64,000 bases of DNA from Pseudomonas entomophila (GCF_018417595.1 NZ_CP070982.1:5631001-5695000); one strand, 5' to 3'. Positions 1-10,274 are shown, counted from the stretch's first letter. The notes: generated by a model not told the origin, from the sequence alone. A program made the numbers and translations.

Positions 1-144
1 GCGCGTGGTGATGGCCGGGAAGCCTTTCTGCAGGTCGAAGCGCAGCATCGCGCCCGGCAGGCTGATGGTGCGGATGCCGGTGCGGTTTTCCTGCAGCGTG
101 CCGTTGTCGATGACGTCACGGACCAGATCTAGATACTGTTTCAT
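1..144 (-). CDS. thyA: Thymidylate synthase, N-terminal part (cut by window edge)
   Basis: Only the first 48 codons are present; the gene runs off the left edge. The translated start reads [16 protein letters not shown], followed by ENRTGIRT and a segment ending in FPAITTR, which is the N-terminus of ThyA. The RTGIRT stretch matches the phosphate-binding arginine loop of the family. The enzyme makes dTMP from dUMP with methylene-tetrahydrofolate. It lies 48 bases after the lgt stop codon on the same strand, the usual lgt-thyA order in gamma-proteobacteria, so co-transcription with lgt is likely. The catalytic cysteine lies outside the window. Confidence 0.93.
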   Translation of the reverse strand, partial: MKQYLDLVRDVIDNGTLQENRTGIRTISLPGAMLRFDLQKGFPAITTR

Positions 145-162
145 GGCTTACCTGTAGCAAGA

Positions 163-188
163 ACGGCAGGGGGATCGCCCCTGCCGTG
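163..188 (-). other. Hairpin between lgt and thyA
   Basis: The gap between lgt and thyA holds an inverted repeat, ACGGCAGGGG facing CCCCTGCCGT, around a short loop. There is no clear run of T after it on the minus strand, so it is more likely an RNA-processing or attenuating stem than a full terminator. Function is inferred only from position. Confidence 0.4.
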
Positions 189-192
189 GGAA

Positions 193-1002
193 TCAAACGG
201 TGGCCTTGGCCGTCGGTTTGCGGTTGTAGGCCAGCCAGATCAGGAAGATGCCGCCGATGATCATCGGCACGCAGAGCAACTGCCCCATGGTCAACCAGCC
301 GAAGGCGATATAGCCGAGCTGGGCGTCGGGTACCCGCACGAACTCCACGATGAAACGGAAGATGCCGTAGAACAGCGCGAACATGCCGGAAACGGCCATG
401 GTCGGGCGCGGCTTGCGCGAGTACAGCCAAAGGATGACGAATAATGCCACACCTTCGAGGGCGAACTGGTACAGCTGCGACGGGTGACGCGGAAGCTGCG
501 CCGGGTCGCTGAACGGCGGGAACACCATCGCCCAGGGCACGTCGGTGGCCTTGCCCCACAGTTCGGCGTTGATGAAGTTGCCGATGCGCCCGGCGCCCAG
601 GCCGATGGGTACCAGCGGCGCGACGAAGTCCATCAGCTCGAAGAACGACTTGTTGTTGCGCTTGCCGAACCACAGCGCCGCCAGCATCACGCCAATGAAG
701 CCGCCGTGGAACGACATGCCGCCCTTCCACACCTCGAAGATCAGCGTCGGGTTGGCCAGGTACTGGTGCAGGTCGTAGAACAGCACATAGCCCAGGCGCC
801 CGCCGACGATCACCCCCATCGACAGCCAGAACACCAGGTCGGAGAGTTTCTCGCGGCTCCAGGTCGGGTCGAAACGGTTCAACCGGCGTGAGGCCAGCAG
901 CCAGGCGCCGCCGATGCCGATCAGGTACATCAGGCCGTACCAGTGGATTTTCAGTGGCCCGAGGGCCACGGCCACGGGGTCGATCTGCGGGTAAGGCAGC
1001 AT
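193..1002 (-). CDS. lgt: Prolipoprotein diacylglyceryl transferase
   Basis: Encodes 269 residues, the usual Lgt length. Lgt is an inner-membrane enzyme that transfers a diacylglyceryl group from phosphatidylglycerol to the lipobox cysteine of prolipoproteins, the first step of lipoprotein maturation. The family signature [13 protein letters not shown] is present near residue 138, and hydrophobic membrane segments fill the protein, beginning near [16 protein letters not shown]. The N-terminus [12 protein letters not shown] is typical. It lies 16 bases after the TSUP permease stop and upstream of thyA, so TSUP-lgt-thyA probably form one transcript. Confidence 0.97.
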   Translation of the reverse strand: MLPYPQIDPVAVALGPLKIHWYGLMYLIGIGGAWLLASRRLNRFDPTWSREKLSDLVFWLSMGVIVGGRLGYVLFYDLHQYLANPTLIFEVWKGGMSFHGGFIGVMLAALWFGKRNNKSFFELMDFVAPLVPIGLGAGRIGNFINAELWGKATDVPWAMVFPPFSDPAQLPRHPSQLYQFALEGVALFVILWLYSRKPRPTMAVSGMFALFYGIFRFIVEFVRVPDAQLGYIAFGWLTMGQLLCVPMIIGGIFLIWLAYNRKPTAKATV

Positions 1003-1018
1003 TGTCTTTCCTCTAGTT

Positions 1019-1801
1019 TCAGATAAGGAAGCTGAGTCCGACGCAGAACAGCAGTGCGGCGAACAGGCGCTTGAGCACGCGCGGCGACAGCTTGTGCGCC
1101 AGGCGCGCGCCGAAGCGGGCGAAGAACATGCTGGTCACGGCAATGCCGACCAGCGCGGGAAGGTAGACGTAACCGATGCTGTGGGCCGGCAGGTGTTCCT
1201 CGTGCCAGCCCAGCCACATGAAGCTCAGGGCGCTGGCCAAGGCGATCGGCAGGCCGCAGGCCGATGAGGTGGCCACCGCCTGCTGCATGGGCAGGCTGCG
1301 CCAGGTCAGGAAGGGCACGGTGAGCGAACCGCCACCGATCCCGAAGATCGCCGAGGCCCAACCGATCACGCCGCCGGCGGCGGTCAGGCCGGGTTTGCCG
1401 GGGATGCCGCGGCTGGCCTTGGGCTTGAGATCCAGGGCCATCTGCGCGGCGATCACCAGGGCGAACACACCAATGATCTTCTGCAGCATCGGCCCCTGGA
1501 TCAGCGAGGCTGTCTTCGCGCCGACCAGTGCGCCGAGCAGGATGCCCACGGTCATCCAGGCGAAGATCGGCCATTGCACCGCGCCCTTGCGCTGGTGCTC
1601 GAGCACGGCGTTGATCGAGGTGAAGACGATGGTCGCCAGCGACGTGCCGACCGCCAGGTGGGTCAGCACCGACGGGTCGAAGCCCTGCAGGGTGAAGCTG
1701 AACACCAGCACCGGCACGATGATGATACCGCCACCGACGCCGAACAGCCCGGCCAGCACACCCGCGCAGGCGCCTAGCAGCAGATAGAGAGCGAATTCCA
1801 T
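1019..1801 (-). CDS. TSUP (TauE/SafE) family membrane permease
   Basis: Encodes 260 residues. Glycine-rich [17 protein letters not shown] near the N-terminus and the repeated half-motif [13 protein letters not shown] near the middle are the two internal-repeat signatures of the TauE/SafE (TSUP, formerly DUF81) family. About eight hydrophobic segments can be drawn. Members carry sulfite, sulfoacetate or other small anions across the inner membrane, but the substrate here cannot be told from sequence. It is the first gene of a likely operon with lgt and thyA. Confidence 0.9.
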   Translation of the reverse strand: MEFALYLLLGACAGVLAGLFGVGGGIIIVPVLVFSFTLQGFDPSVLTHLAVGTSLATIVFTSINAVLEHQRKGAVQWPIFAWMTVGILLGALVGAKTASLIQGPMLQKIIGVFALVIAAQMALDLKPKASRGIPGKPGLTAAGGVIGWASAIFGIGGGSLTVPFLTWRSLPMQQAVATSSACGLPIALASALSFMWLGWHEEHLPAHSIGYVYLPALVGIAVTSMFFARFGARLAHKLSPRVLKRLFAALLFCVGLSFLI

Positions 1802-1932
1802 TCATGGCCCCAGTGGAAAACAATCCGGCATGGTAACGGAAGCCACGCCCGGCGCTCTAGTGAAGTCTGTGTCAGGTGATGGCGAGTGGTCGGCGGCGCG
1901 GGTAGAGTGGCCGAAAACACAGGGGACAACCT

Positions 1933-2679
1933 ATGTGCCTGATCGTATTCGCCTGGCGGCCGGGGACAGCCCGGCCGCTGATCGTCGCGGCCAACCGCGA
2001 CGAGTTCCATGCCCGGCCCACCCAAGCCTTGGCGGCCTGGGAGGATGCACCGGGGGTGTATGCCGGGCGGGATCTGGAGGCAGGCGGGACTTGGCTGGGG
2101 GTTGGGCCACAGGGACGGTTCGCGGCGCTGACCAATATTCGCGATCCGCGTCAGCCGTTGGGGCCACGCTCACGGGGTGAGCTGGTCGCAGCTTATCTGC
2201 GGGGCGAACTGGGGGTCGAAGCTTATCTGGACCAGGTAGCCAGCCGTAGTGGGCAGTATTCGGGGTTCAACCTGCTGGTCGGCGATGGGCAGCGGTTGGG
2301 CTACCTGCATGCACGTGAGGCAGGACCGCGCCTACTCTTGCCCGGTGTATACGGGCTGTCGAACGCCGGGCTGGATACGCCTTGGCCGAAGCTGGTGAAA
2401 GCGCGTAGCGGGCTGGAGGGATTGCTTGATTCGGACGATCCACGGCGGCTGCTGGCATTGCTGGCCGATGCGCAACCTGCGCCGGACAGCGAATTGCCCG
2501 AGACCGGTGTAGGGCTGGCAACCGAGAAGCTGCTGTCGAGCGTGTTCATCGCCAGCCAGAACTATGGGACGCGGGCGAGCACGGTATTGATCGTGGATGA
2601 CCAGGGGCGACGACGGATGATCGAGCGCAGCTTCGGGCCGTTTGGTGGGCATTTGGGCGAGGTGGATATAGACGTCTGA
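1933..2679 (+). CDS. NRDE family protein (TANGO2-like)
   Basis: Encodes 248 residues beginning MCLIVFAWRPG, with the family-naming ANRDEFHAR motif near residue 23. The conserved cysteine at position 2 and the NRDE box are hallmarks of the NRDE/TANGO2 family, which is predicted to have an Ntn-hydrolase-like fold. In eukaryotes TANGO2 is tied to Golgi organisation and heme handling; the bacterial role is not settled. The gene stands alone, divergent from the TSUP operon, with a 131-base shared upstream region. The ATG follows an AGGGG ribosome site. Confidence 0.88.
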   Translation: MCLIVFAWRPGTARPLIVAANRDEFHARPTQALAAWEDAPGVYAGRDLEAGGTWLGVGPQGRFAALTNIRDPRQPLGPRSRGELVAAYLRGELGVEAYLDQVASRSGQYSGFNLLVGDGQRLGYLHAREAGPRLLLPGVYGLSNAGLDTPWPKLVKARSGLEGLLDSDDPRRLLALLADAQPAPDSELPETGVGLATEKLLSSVFIASQNYGTRASTVLIVDDQGRRRMIERSFGPFGGHLGEVDIDV

Positions 2680-2702
2680 AGCCATGGGCGCGCATTGCGC
2701 CC

Positions 2703-2772
2703 CTTTCGCGGCACAAAGCCGCTCCTACAGGGATCTGCACGCTCTGTAGGAACGGCCTTGTGCCGCGAAAAG
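2703..2772. repeat. REP-type palindrome pair
   Basis: Two facing copies of a Pseudomonas REP palindrome: TTTCGCGGCACAAAGCCGCT then TAGGAACGGCCTTGTGCCGC. They sit between the convergent NRDE and ptsP genes. Such pairs can act as stems at transcript ends. Confidence 0.8.
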
Positions 2773-2794
2773 CCCGCTGGGCGGGCTCAGGGTC

Positions 2795-5068
2795 TCAAAG
2801 GGTCTTGTTCGGCCCGATCATCCGCGCCAGGCCAAGGTTCTTCAGCGCCAGCTGCAACGAGCTGTGGATAACCTGCGGGTTGTCGTGGCTCATGGCGTCG
2901 GCCAACAGCTCCTCGGCCTTGCTCTTGTTGATCTGGCGCAGCATCCACTTCACCTTCGGCAGGTTGGTGGCGTTCATCGACAAGCTGTCGAAGCCCATGG
3001 CCATCAGCAGGATCGCCGCTGCCGGGTCACCGGCCATCTCGCCGCAGATGCTCACCGGCTTGCCTTCTTCGTGGGCCACGCTGACCACTGTCTGCAACGC
3101 CTGCAACACCGCCGGGTGCAGGTAGTCGTACAGGTCGGCGACCCGCGGGTTGTTGCGGTCGACGGCCAGCAGGTACTGCGTCAGGTCGTTCGACCCGACC
3201 GAGAGGAAGTCCACCTGCCGCGCCAGCTCGCGGGTCTGGTACACGGCGGCGGGGATCTCCACCATCACCCCGACCGGCGGCATGGGCACATCGGTACCTT
3301 CGTCGCGCACCTCGCCCCAGGCACGGTGGATCAGGTGCAGCGCTTCTTCCAGCTCATGGATGCCGGAAATCATGGGGAGCAGGATGCGCAGGTTGTTCAG
3401 GCCCTCGCTGGCCTTGAGCATGGCGCGGGTCTGCACCAGGAAGATTTCCGGGTGGTCGAGGGTGACGCGGATGCCGCGCCAGCCGAGGAAGGGGTTTTCT
3501 TCCTTGATCGGGAAGTACGACAGCGACTTGTCGCCGCCGATGTCGAGGCTGCGCATGGTCACCGGCAGCGGGTGGAAGGCCTGTAGCTGCTCGCGGTAGA
3601 TCGCCAGCTGCTCTTTCTCGCTGGGGAAGCGCTGGTTGATCATGAACGGCACTTCGGTGCGGTACAGGCCGACACCCTCGGCGCCGCGCTGCTGGGCCCG
3701 GGCAACGTCGGCGAGCAGGCCGGTGTTGACCCACAGCGGCATGCGGTGGCCGTCCGGGGTGATGCAGGGTAGCTCGCGCAGGGCATCGAGGCCGCGGGCC
3801 AGCTGGCGTTCTTCCTCGACCACGTCGCTGTACTGCTTGCGCAGCACCTCGCCGGGGTTGGTGAATACCTCGCCCTTGTAGCCGTCGACGATCATGTCGA
3901 TGCCGTCGGCCTTCGAATACGGCAGGTCGACCACACCCATCACGGTGGGGATACCCATCGCCCGGGCGAGGATCGCCACGTGGGAGTTGCCCGAACCGAG
4001 TACCGAGACCAGGCCCACCAGCTTGCCTTCCGGCACCTCGCCAAGCATGGCGGGGGTCAGCTCCTCGCTGACCAGGATGGTGTTGTCTTCATAGACCAGC
4101 GACTGCGAACGGGCTTCCTGGAGATACGCCAGCAGGCGCCGGCCCAGGTCCTTGACGTCCGAGGCGCGCTCGCGCAGGTAGTCGTCGTCCATCAGCTCGA
4201 AGCGGTTGACGTGCTCGCCGACCACTTGGCGCAGGGCGCCCTGGGCCCACTGGCCGGTCTTGATGACCTCGACCACCTCGCCACCGAGGGCGGCATCCTC
4301 GAGCATCATCAGGTACACGTCGAACAACGCGCGCTCCTCGGGGCGCAACTGGGTGGCGAGCTTGGCCGACAGCTTGCGCATGTCCTCGCGCACGCCTTCG
4401 AGGGCGTTGTTGAACAGCTTGAGTTCGTTGTCGATGTCCTCGACGGTGCGGTCCGGCACCACTTCCAGGTCGGCGGGCGGCAGCATCACCACGGAGCGGC
4501 CGACGGCGGCGCCGGGCGAGCCCGGAACACCGACGAAGCGGGCCTCCTGGATGCCCTTGCCCTGGCGACCCAGGCCGCGGATGGAACCGGTGGCCTCGGC
4601 GTGGGCGATAACCCCGGCGAGCTGGGCGCTCATGGTGACCAGGAAAGCTTCTTCGCCTTCATCGAACTGGCGGCGCTCCTTCTGCTGGATGACCAATACC
4701 CCCACCACGCGGCGGTGGTGGATGATGGGGGCACCGAGGAAGGAGGCGAATTTCTCTTCGCCGGTTTCGGCAAAGTAGCGGTAACGCGGGTGGTCGGCGG
4801 CGTTCTCGAGGTTCAGCGGCTCCTCGCGGGTACCGACCAGGCCGACCAGGCCTTCGTTGGGGGCCATGCTGACCTTGCCAATGGAGCGCTTGTTCAAGCC
4901 CTCCGTGGCCATCAGCACGAAACGGTTGGTTTCCGGATCGAGCAAGTAGACCGAGCAGACCTGGCTGCCCATGGCCTCCTTGACGCGCAAGACAATGATA
5001 CCCAACGCCGTCTTGAGATCTTTGGCGGAGTTCACTTCCTGGACGATCTTGCGCAGCGTATTGAGCAT
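2795..5068 (-). CDS. ptsP: PtsP, enzyme I of the nitrogen phosphotransferase system
   Basis: Encodes 757 residues. Residues about 15-150 form a GAF sensory domain. The middle holds the PEP-utiliser swivelling domain with the phosphorylated histidine in GSGNSHVAILAR (near residue 363). The C-terminal TIM barrel shows VGVMVEIPAAV, the SVGSNDLTQY segment and the catalytic cysteine in VSICGEMAGDP. PtsP takes phosphate from PEP and passes it to PtsO then PtsN, linking nitrogen and carbon status, potassium transport and polyhydroxyalkanoate metabolism in P. putida. The start lies 22 bases after the rppH stop, so rppH-ptsP is an operon, as in other gamma-proteobacteria. Confidence 0.97.
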   Translation of the reverse strand: MLNTLRKIVQEVNSAKDLKTALGIIVLRVKEAMGSQVCSVYLLDPETNRFVLMATEGLNKRSIGKVSMAPNEGLVGLVGTREEPLNLENAADHPRYRYFAETGEEKFASFLGAPIIHHRRVVGVLVIQQKERRQFDEGEEAFLVTMSAQLAGVIAHAEATGSIRGLGRQGKGIQEARFVGVPGSPGAAVGRSVVMLPPADLEVVPDRTVEDIDNELKLFNNALEGVREDMRKLSAKLATQLRPEERALFDVYLMMLEDAALGGEVVEVIKTGQWAQGALRQVVGEHVNRFELMDDDYLRERASDVKDLGRRLLAYLQEARSQSLVYEDNTILVSEELTPAMLGEVPEGKLVGLVSVLGSGNSHVAILARAMGIPTVMGVVDLPYSKADGIDMIVDGYKGEVFTNPGEVLRKQYSDVVEEERQLARGLDALRELPCITPDGHRMPLWVNTGLLADVARAQQRGAEGVGLYRTEVPFMINQRFPSEKEQLAIYREQLQAFHPLPVTMRSLDIGGDKSLSYFPIKEENPFLGWRGIRVTLDHPEIFLVQTRAMLKASEGLNNLRILLPMISGIHELEEALHLIHRAWGEVRDEGTDVPMPPVGVMVEIPAAVYQTRELARQVDFLSVGSNDLTQYLLAVDRNNPRVADLYDYLHPAVLQALQTVVSVAHEEGKPVSICGEMAGDPAAAILLMAMGFDSLSMNATNLPKVKWMLRQINKSKAEELLADAMSHDNPQVIHSSLQLALKNLGLARMIGPNKTL

Positions 5069-5090
5069 GGCTCGGGGTCGGACTCCGTCG

Positions 5091-5570
5091 TCAGTCGCGC
5101 GTCAGCAGGCGCGGGGCTAGCTCTTTCAGGGCGCGTCGGTAGACCTCGCGCTTGAATGTCACCACCTGGCCCAGCGGATACCAGTAGCTGACCCAGCGCC
5201 AGCCGTCGAATTCCGGTTTGCCGGTGAGGTCCATGCGTACCCGTTGCTCGTTGCTCACCAGGCGTAGCAGGAACCACTTCTGTTTCTGGCCGATGCACAG
5301 CGGCTGGCTGTGGGTGCGCACCAGGCGTTGCGGTAAACGATAACGCAACCAGCCGCGGGTGCAGGCAAGAATTTCCACATCGTCGCGTTCAAGGCCAACT
5401 TCTTCGTTCAGCTCGCGGTACAGGGCGTCTTCCGGCGTCTCGTCAGGGTTGATGCCCCCCTGCGGGAATTGCCAGGCATCCTGGTTGATCCGCCGAGCCC
5501 ATAGCACCTGCCCGGCATCATTCGTGAGAATGATCCCGACATTGGGGCGAAAACCATCCGGGTCGATCAC
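5091..5570 (-). CDS. rppH: RNA pyrophosphohydrolase
   Basis: Encodes 159 residues from a GTG start giving [15 protein letters not shown], the conserved N-terminus of RppH; a longer in-frame extension upstream to 5738 is not family-like. The Nudix box reads [17 protein letters not shown] then NEEVGL, matching GX5EX7REUXEEXGU completely. RppH removes pyrophosphate from the 5' end of mRNA and so opens it to RNase E decay. Located just upstream of ptsP on the same strand. Confidence 0.95.
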   Translation of the reverse strand: MIDPDGFRPNVGIILTNDAGQVLWARRINQDAWQFPQGGINPDETPEDALYRELNEEVGLERDDVEILACTRGWLRYRLPQRLVRTHSQPLCIGQKQKWFLLRLVSNEQRVRMDLTGKPEFDGWRWVSYWYPLGQVVTFKREVYRRALKELAPRLLTRD

Positions 5571-5709
5571 GGCAGCAACCTCGCAAACGCATGTCGCGGC
5601 ATTGTTCCACAAAGCCTGAGCGCGCAGCAACGCGCCCGCCAAGCTTATGTGCAGCGAGGTGAAAACTCCGTATTCTGCGGGGCTCCCGGAAGCTGATGCG
5701 AGACTCCCC

Positions 5710-6366
5710 ATGCGCCTGGCGTTATTCGACCTGGACAATACCCTCCTCGGTGGCGACAGCGACCACGCCTGGGGTGACTACCTGTGCGAACGGGGCATCC
5801 TCGACCCGGTCGCGTACAAGGCACGCAACGATGCCTTCTACCAGGACTACCTCAGCGGCACCCTGGACATGCAGGCCTACCTGGCCTTCTCCATGGAAAT
5901 CCTCGCCGCCAGCGAGCCCGCGCAGCTGGCGCAGTGGCACCGCGAATTCATGCGCGACTGCATCGAGCCGATCATCCTGCCCAAGGCCGAGGCCCTGTTG
6001 CGCCAGCACCGCGAGGCTGGCGACCAACTGGTGATCATCACCGCCACCAACCGCTTCGTTACCGCGCCCATCGCCCGCCGGCTCGGGGTACGCACCCTGC
6101 TGGCCACCGAATGCGAAACGCAGGACGGGCGCTACACCGGGCGCAGTACCGATATACCGTGTTTCCGTGAAGGCAAGGTGACGCGGTTGAAGCGCTGGAT
6201 GCTGGAGAACGGCTTCGACCTCCAGGGCAGCTGCTTCTATAGCGATTCGCTGAACGATGTGCCGTTGCTGGAGGTGGTGGAGCGGCCGGTGGCGGTGGAT
6301 CCAGACCCGAAACTGCGGGCGCAGGCCCAGCGCAGGGGCTGGGAGATCATCTCACTGCGCGAATGA
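5710..6366 (+). CDS. HAD-IB family phosphatase
   Basis: Encodes 218 residues from the ATG giving [13 protein letters not shown]. An upstream in-frame ATG exists, but motif I (DLDNTLL) normally sits at the very N-terminus. HAD motif II is IITATN, motif III the lysine in [11 protein letters not shown], and motif [12 protein letters not shown]. This set places it in the HAD-IB group, related to SerB phosphoserine phosphatase and often annotated as histidinol-phosphatase-like. The exact substrate is not visible. It is divergent from rppH with about 140 bases between the starts. Confidence 0.9.
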   Translation: MRLALFDLDNTLLGGDSDHAWGDYLCERGILDPVAYKARNDAFYQDYLSGTLDMQAYLAFSMEILAASEPAQLAQWHREFMRDCIEPIILPKAEALLRQHREAGDQLVIITATNRFVTAPIARRLGVRTLLATECETQDGRYTGRSTDIPCFREGKVTRLKRWMLENGFDLQGSCFYSDSLNDVPLLEVVERPVAVDPDPKLRAQAQRRGWEIISLRE

Positions 6367-6394
6367 ACTGGCTCCTACTGGTTCAGCGCCATTC

Positions 6395-6820
6395 CTAGAT
6401 TGGCTTGGCGCCCATCAGGCCGGCAATGGACAGGAAACACACCCCGCTGAATACCGCCAGCGCCAGGGTGAACTTCAGCCCCACCACTTCAGCCTTGCGC
6501 AGCCGGTTGAGGCGCACCAGCAACCACCAGACGGCAAAAGCACCGAAGGTGTAGATGACGCTGGAGGCCAGCACCCAGGTCTGCCCCAGCGGCCAGCCGA
6601 CCAGGTGCACCAGCCACCAGCCGGTGAACGGCATGCTCACCAGGCACAGGCCCATCAGCAGCCAGACGAATACCAGTGGCCGGCGCAGCAGCTTGCCGTA
6701 GGCGTCGACATCGCCCTTGCGCCGCGCCTGGATGGTCCAGACGGCCAGGCCCAGGGCGCCCAGCAGCAACAGGGCAGTGGCGAGGATGTGCAGGGTCTTG
6801 AGGGTGGTCAGGTGTTCCAT
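6395..6820 (-). CDS. DUF2269-like integral membrane protein
   Basis: Encodes 141 residues with four hydrophobic segments, roughly at residues 8-28, 48-70, 82-102 and 115-136. The N-terminal LKTLHILATALLLLG resembles the DUF2269 family (predicted integral membrane proteins of unknown function). Several conserved tryptophans lie in the segments. It is convergent with the HAD phosphatase and stands alone. No function can be assigned. Confidence 0.75.
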   Translation of the reverse strand: MEHLTTLKTLHILATALLLLGALGLAVWTIQARRKGDVDAYGKLLRRPLVFVWLLMGLCLVSMPFTGWWLVHLVGWPLGQTWVLASSVIYTFGAFAVWWLLVRLNRLRKAEVVGLKFTLALAVFSGVCFLSIAGLMGAKPI

Positions 6821-6861
6821 GTCTCAGTTGTCCTAAAGCAGGCCGATTCGCGTCAGACTCA

Positions 6862-6942
6862 TCGCGGGTAAACCCGTTCCCACAGTGACTGCATAGAGCT
6901 CAAGGTCCATGCGGTACCTGTGGGAGCGGGTTTACCCGCGAA
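6862..6942. repeat. REP-type palindrome pair
   Basis: Two inverted copies, CGCGGGTAAACCCGTTCCCA and TGGGAGCGGGTTTACCCGCG, about 40 bases apart, between the membrane protein start and the ilvA stop. This is the GGGTTTACCC variant also found near 9.3, 19.4 and 57.5 kb. Confidence 0.85.
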
Positions 6943-6969
6943 GAGGCCCTTCAGGCCAAGCGTAGCCGC

Positions 6970-8484
6970 TCAGCCCAGGAACAGCCGGTAAGCCGGGTTC
7001 TCGGTCTCGTCCCAGTACGGATAACCGATCTTGGCCAGCGCCGCCGGCACCAGGTGACGCTCCTCCTCCGGCACCTGCAGCCCCGCCACCACGCGACCAT
7101 CGGCCGCACCGTGGTTGCGGTAGTGGAACATCGAGATGTTCCAGCGACCGCCCAGTTTGTTGAGGAAGTTGAACAGCGCGCCCGGGCGTTCCGGGAATTC
7201 GAAGCGCAGCACCATCTCGTCGCTGGCCCCCGCCGAGTGGCCGCCGACCATATGACGGATATGCAGCTTGGCCAGCTCGTTGTCGGTCAGGTCGGTGACC
7301 GGGAAGCCCTGCTCGGTCAATTGCTGTACCAACGCGGCGCGTGGGTCGGTTTCCGGATGGGTCTGCACGCCAACGAAGATATGCGCTTCGTCCGCCGTGT
7401 GCTTGCGGTAGTTGAATTCAGTGATCTGGCGCTTGCCGATGGCCTCGCAGAAGGCCTTGAAGCTGCCCGGGCGCTCGGGAATGGTCACGGCGATGATCGC
7501 CTCGCGCTTTTCGCCCAGTTCGGCACGCTCGGCCACATGGCGCAGGCGGTCGAAGTTGACGTTGGCGCCCGAGTCGATGGCCACCAGGGTCTGGCCCGTC
7601 ACGCCCTTGAGCTCGACATACTTCTTGATCCCGGCAACGCCCAATGCGCCGGCAGGCTCGGTGATCGAGCGGGTATCGTCGTAGATATCCTTGATTGCCG
7701 CGCAGATTTCATCGGTGCTGACGGTGATCACCTCGTCCACATGATGGCGGCAGATATCGAAGGTGTGCTGGCCGATCTGGGCCACCGCCACGCCGTCGGC
7801 GAACAGCCCGACCTGTGGCAGCACCACGCGCTCGCCCGCGGCCATGGCGGCCTGCAGGCAGTTGGAGTCGTCCGGTTCGACGCCGATCACCTTGATCTCG
7901 GGGCGCAGGTACTTCACGTAGGCGGCGATACCGGCGATCAGCCCGCCACCGCCCACCGGCACGAAGATCGCGTCGAGCTGGCCCGGGTGCTGGCGCAGGA
8001 TTTCCATGGCCACCGTGCCCTGGCCGGCGATGGTGTGCGGATCGTCGTAGGGGTGGATGTAGACGAAGCCCTTCTCGTCGACCAGCTTCAGCGAGTACGC
8101 CAGCGCCTCGGGGAACGAGTCGCCATGCAGCACCACCTTGCCACCCCGCGAACGCACGCCCTCGACCTTGATCTCGGGGGTGGTGCGGGGCATCACGATG
8201 GTCGCCTTGATGCCCAGCTCACGGGCCGCCAGGGCCACGCCCTGGGCGTGGTTGCCGGCCGAGGCGGTGACCACGCCACGGGCCAGTTCTTCCGCGCTCA
8301 GTTGCGCCAGCTTGTTGTAGGCCCCGCGGATCTTGAACGAGAACACCGGCTGCAGGTCCTCGCGCTTGAGCAGGACCGTGTTGCCCAGGCGCTTGCTCAG
8401 TTGCCCGGCGCTGTGCAGCGGGGTTTCGACAGCAACGTCGTAGACGCGCGAGGTGAGGATCTTCTTGACGTACTGTTCGAGCAT
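6970..8484 (-). CDS. ilvA: Threonine ammonia-lyase, biosynthetic
   Basis: Encodes 504 residues, the length of the long allosteric IlvA. The PLP-binding lysine is in [11 protein letters not shown] (Lys51), and the glycine loop is [14 protein letters not shown]. Two ACT-like regulatory domains follow (about residues 325-395 and 420-500), each starting with an ERPGSFK or ERPGALF type segment. The enzyme deaminates threonine to 2-oxobutanoate, the first committed step to isoleucine, and is inhibited by isoleucine through the C-terminal domains. It is divergent from rpiA. Confidence 0.97.
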   Translation of the reverse strand: MLEQYVKKILTSRVYDVAVETPLHSAGQLSKRLGNTVLLKREDLQPVFSFKIRGAYNKLAQLSAEELARGVVTASAGNHAQGVALAARELGIKATIVMPRTTPEIKVEGVRSRGGKVVLHGDSFPEALAYSLKLVDEKGFVYIHPYDDPHTIAGQGTVAMEILRQHPGQLDAIFVPVGGGGLIAGIAAYVKYLRPEIKVIGVEPDDSNCLQAAMAAGERVVLPQVGLFADGVAVAQIGQHTFDICRHHVDEVITVSTDEICAAIKDIYDDTRSITEPAGALGVAGIKKYVELKGVTGQTLVAIDSGANVNFDRLRHVAERAELGEKREAIIAVTIPERPGSFKAFCEAIGKRQITEFNYRKHTADEAHIFVGVQTHPETDPRAALVQQLTEQGFPVTDLTDNELAKLHIRHMVGGHSAGASDEMVLRFEFPERPGALFNFLNKLGGRWNISMFHYRNHGAADGRVVAGLQVPEEERHLVPAALAKIGYPYWDETENPAYRLFLG

Positions 8485-8571
8485 CGGAAAGCATCACTGG
8501 GCCGCGGGACAAGGCCTGGGAGTCTACCGCAGCGTCACGTCGGGCAGCCACAGCAAAGCCGCCGGAGCCGT

Positions 8572-8577
8572 TATACT
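8572..8577 (+). promoter_or_regulatory. Possible -10 box for rpiA
   Basis: TATACT lies 40 bases before the rpiA ATG in the ilvA-rpiA divergent gap and fits a sigma-70 -10 hexamer. No good -35 hexamer is visible at 16-18 bases upstream, so this is a weak call. Confidence 0.3.
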
Positions 8578-8617
8578 AGGCAACTTTGAAATCCGCCCTG
8601 CCCCTCCCGGAGCCCGC

Positions 8618-9292
8618 ATGACCCAGGACCAACTCAAACAGGCCGTCGCCCAGGCCGCCGTCGACCTCATCCTGCCCAAGCTGGATGAAAAAAGCGTCGT
8701 CGGCGTTGGCACCGGTTCCACCGCCAACTTCTTCATCGACGCCCTGGCCCAGCACAAGACCGCCTTCGACGGCGCCGTCGCCAGCTCCGAGGCCACTGCC
8801 CAGCGCCTGAAGGGCCATGGCATTCCGGTCTATGAGCTGAACAGCGTCAGCGAGCTGGAGTTCTACGTGGATGGCGCCGACGAGAGCGACGCCCACCTGA
8901 ACCTGATCAAGGGCGGTGGCGCGGCCCTGACCCGCGAGAAAATCGTCGCGGCGGTAGCCAAGACCTTCATCTGCATCGCCGACGCCAGCAAGCTGGTACC
9001 GCTGCTTGGCGCCTTCCCGCTGCCGGTCGAAGTCATCCCCATGGCCCGCAGCCACGTGGCGCGCCAACTGGTCAAGCTGGGCGGCGACCCGGTCTACCGC
9101 GAGGGCGTGGTGACCGACAACGGCAACGTCATCCTCGACGTGCACAACCTGCAGATCACCAACCCGGTGGAGCTGGAAAGCCAGATCAATGCCATCGTCG
9201 GCGTGGTCACCAACGGCCTGTTCGCGGCGCGCCCGGCAGATGTGCTGCTGCTGGGTACCGCCGAAGGCGTGAAGACCCTCAAGGCCGAGTAA
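8618..9292 (+). CDS. rpiA: Ribose-5-phosphate isomerase A
   Basis: Encodes 224 residues from the ATG giving [14 protein letters not shown]; the family length supports this start over an upstream in-frame extension. Motifs [27 protein letters not shown] and [13 protein letters not shown] are all classic RpiA active-site segments. The enzyme interconverts ribose-5-phosphate and ribulose-5-phosphate in the pentose phosphate pathway. Divergent from ilvA. Confidence 0.97.
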   Translation: MTQDQLKQAVAQAAVDLILPKLDEKSVVGVGTGSTANFFIDALAQHKTAFDGAVASSEATAQRLKGHGIPVYELNSVSELEFYVDGADESDAHLNLIKGGGAALTREKIVAAVAKTFICIADASKLVPLLGAFPLPVEVIPMARSHVARQLVKLGGDPVYREGVVTDNGNVILDVHNLQITNPVELESQINAIVGVVTNGLFAARPADVLLLGTAEGVKTLKAE

Positions 9293-9298
9293 TCCTCT

Positions 9299-9358
9299 TC
9301 GCGGGTAAACCCGCTCCCACAGGTATCGCCCCCTGTGGGAGCGGGTTTAGCCGCGAAT
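9299..9358. repeat. REP-type palindrome pair after rpiA
   Basis: CGCGGGTAAACCCGCTCCCA faces TGGGAGCGGGTTTAGCCGCG across about 17 bases, forming one long stem directly after the rpiA stop. It may double as a transcript end between the convergent rpiA and SdiA-regulated-like gene. Confidence 0.85.
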
Positions 9359-9368
9359 GCCCCGCCCG

Positions 9369-10274
9369 TCAGTCAGATGGCTGCTTGAACACGTAGAACA
9401 GGTTCGGCTCACTGACCAGGTAGATGGTCCCGGCATCGTCCATCGCAATCCCTTCCGCCTGCGGCACCGTCTGCTTCAGCCCTTGCATACCCTTGCGCAG
9501 CGACAGGGTGCTCAACGGCCGCCCCTTCACATCCAGTTCCAGCACCAGCCGCGACTCGTCCGACAGGGCCAGCAGATGCCCGCTGCGCTCGTCGAACTGC
9601 AGGCTGGACAAGTCCCGCACGAACAACCGCTTGTCGCGCTTGCGGTCCTGCACCACATGCACCGCGTAAGGCTTGTCGGGGTTGTCATGGGGGAAGCCGT
9701 GCACCTCGTAGATCATCATCGGGTCGCGCTCCTTGGCCACGAACAGGCGCTTGCCCACCGAATCGTAGGCCAACCCCTCGAAGCCCTTGTTGCCATTGAG
9801 GCCGATGCCCAGGGACAGCTGCTCGGCATCGTTGGCATCGAGGAACTGCGTGTCATCTTCAAGGCGCACGCGGATCAGCCGCTGCTGGCGCTCATCGGTG
9901 ATCACGTAGCTGTTGGGGCCCACGTATTCCACGGCCTCGGGGTCGCCGAAGCCGGTCAGCGGCACGCGACGCAGGATGCGCCCGTCCAAGGATAGCTCGA
10001 TGAGCTCGGAACGGGCATTGGTCACGGTGAACAGGCTCTTGCGGTCCGGGTCGTAGGTCAGGGCCGAAAGATCGTCGTCCAACCCTTCGATGGGCTGCGC
10101 CTCGACCGCCACCCGATAGCGGTCCAGCCCCATGCTCTGCTCGGCCGGCTGCCACCAGGCCCGCAGGTTGAACCAGCCTCGCTCGAACAGGCGGAACTCC
10201 TGGGCTGCCGCACCCAGAACAAGCAAGGCGGCAAGCACGGTCAAAGCGAGGGTGAGGCGGTAACGACGACGCAT
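9369..10274 (-). CDS. SdiA-regulated domain protein, copy 1
   Basis: Encodes 301 residues. An N-terminal hydrophobic segment (about 6-24) after an RRRYR stretch suggests a membrane anchor or uncleaved signal with the rest periplasmic. The body, with DDLSALTYDPDRKSLF, FGDPEAVEYVG, NKGFEGLAYD and PQAEGIAMDDAGTIYLV, matches the SdiA-regulated family (PF06977), a beta-propeller-like fold. The role is unknown; the name comes from one Salmonella quorum-regulated gene. The neighbouring gene on the same strand is a clear paralogue with the same block order, so this is a tandem duplication. Confidence 0.82.
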   Translation of the reverse strand: MRRRYRLTLALTVLAALLVLGAAAQEFRLFERGWFNLRAWWQPAEQSMGLDRYRVAVEAQPIEGLDDDLSALTYDPDRKSLFTVTNARSELIELSLDGRILRRVPLTGFGDPEAVEYVGPNSYVITDERQQRLIRVRLEDDTQFLDANDAEQLSLGIGLNGNKGFEGLAYDSVGKRLFVAKERDPMMIYEVHGFPHDNPDKPYAVHVVQDRKRDKRLFVRDLSSLQFDERSGHLLALSDESRLVLELDVKGRPLSTLSLRKGMQGLKQTVPQAEGIAMDDAGTIYLVSEPNLFYVFKQPSD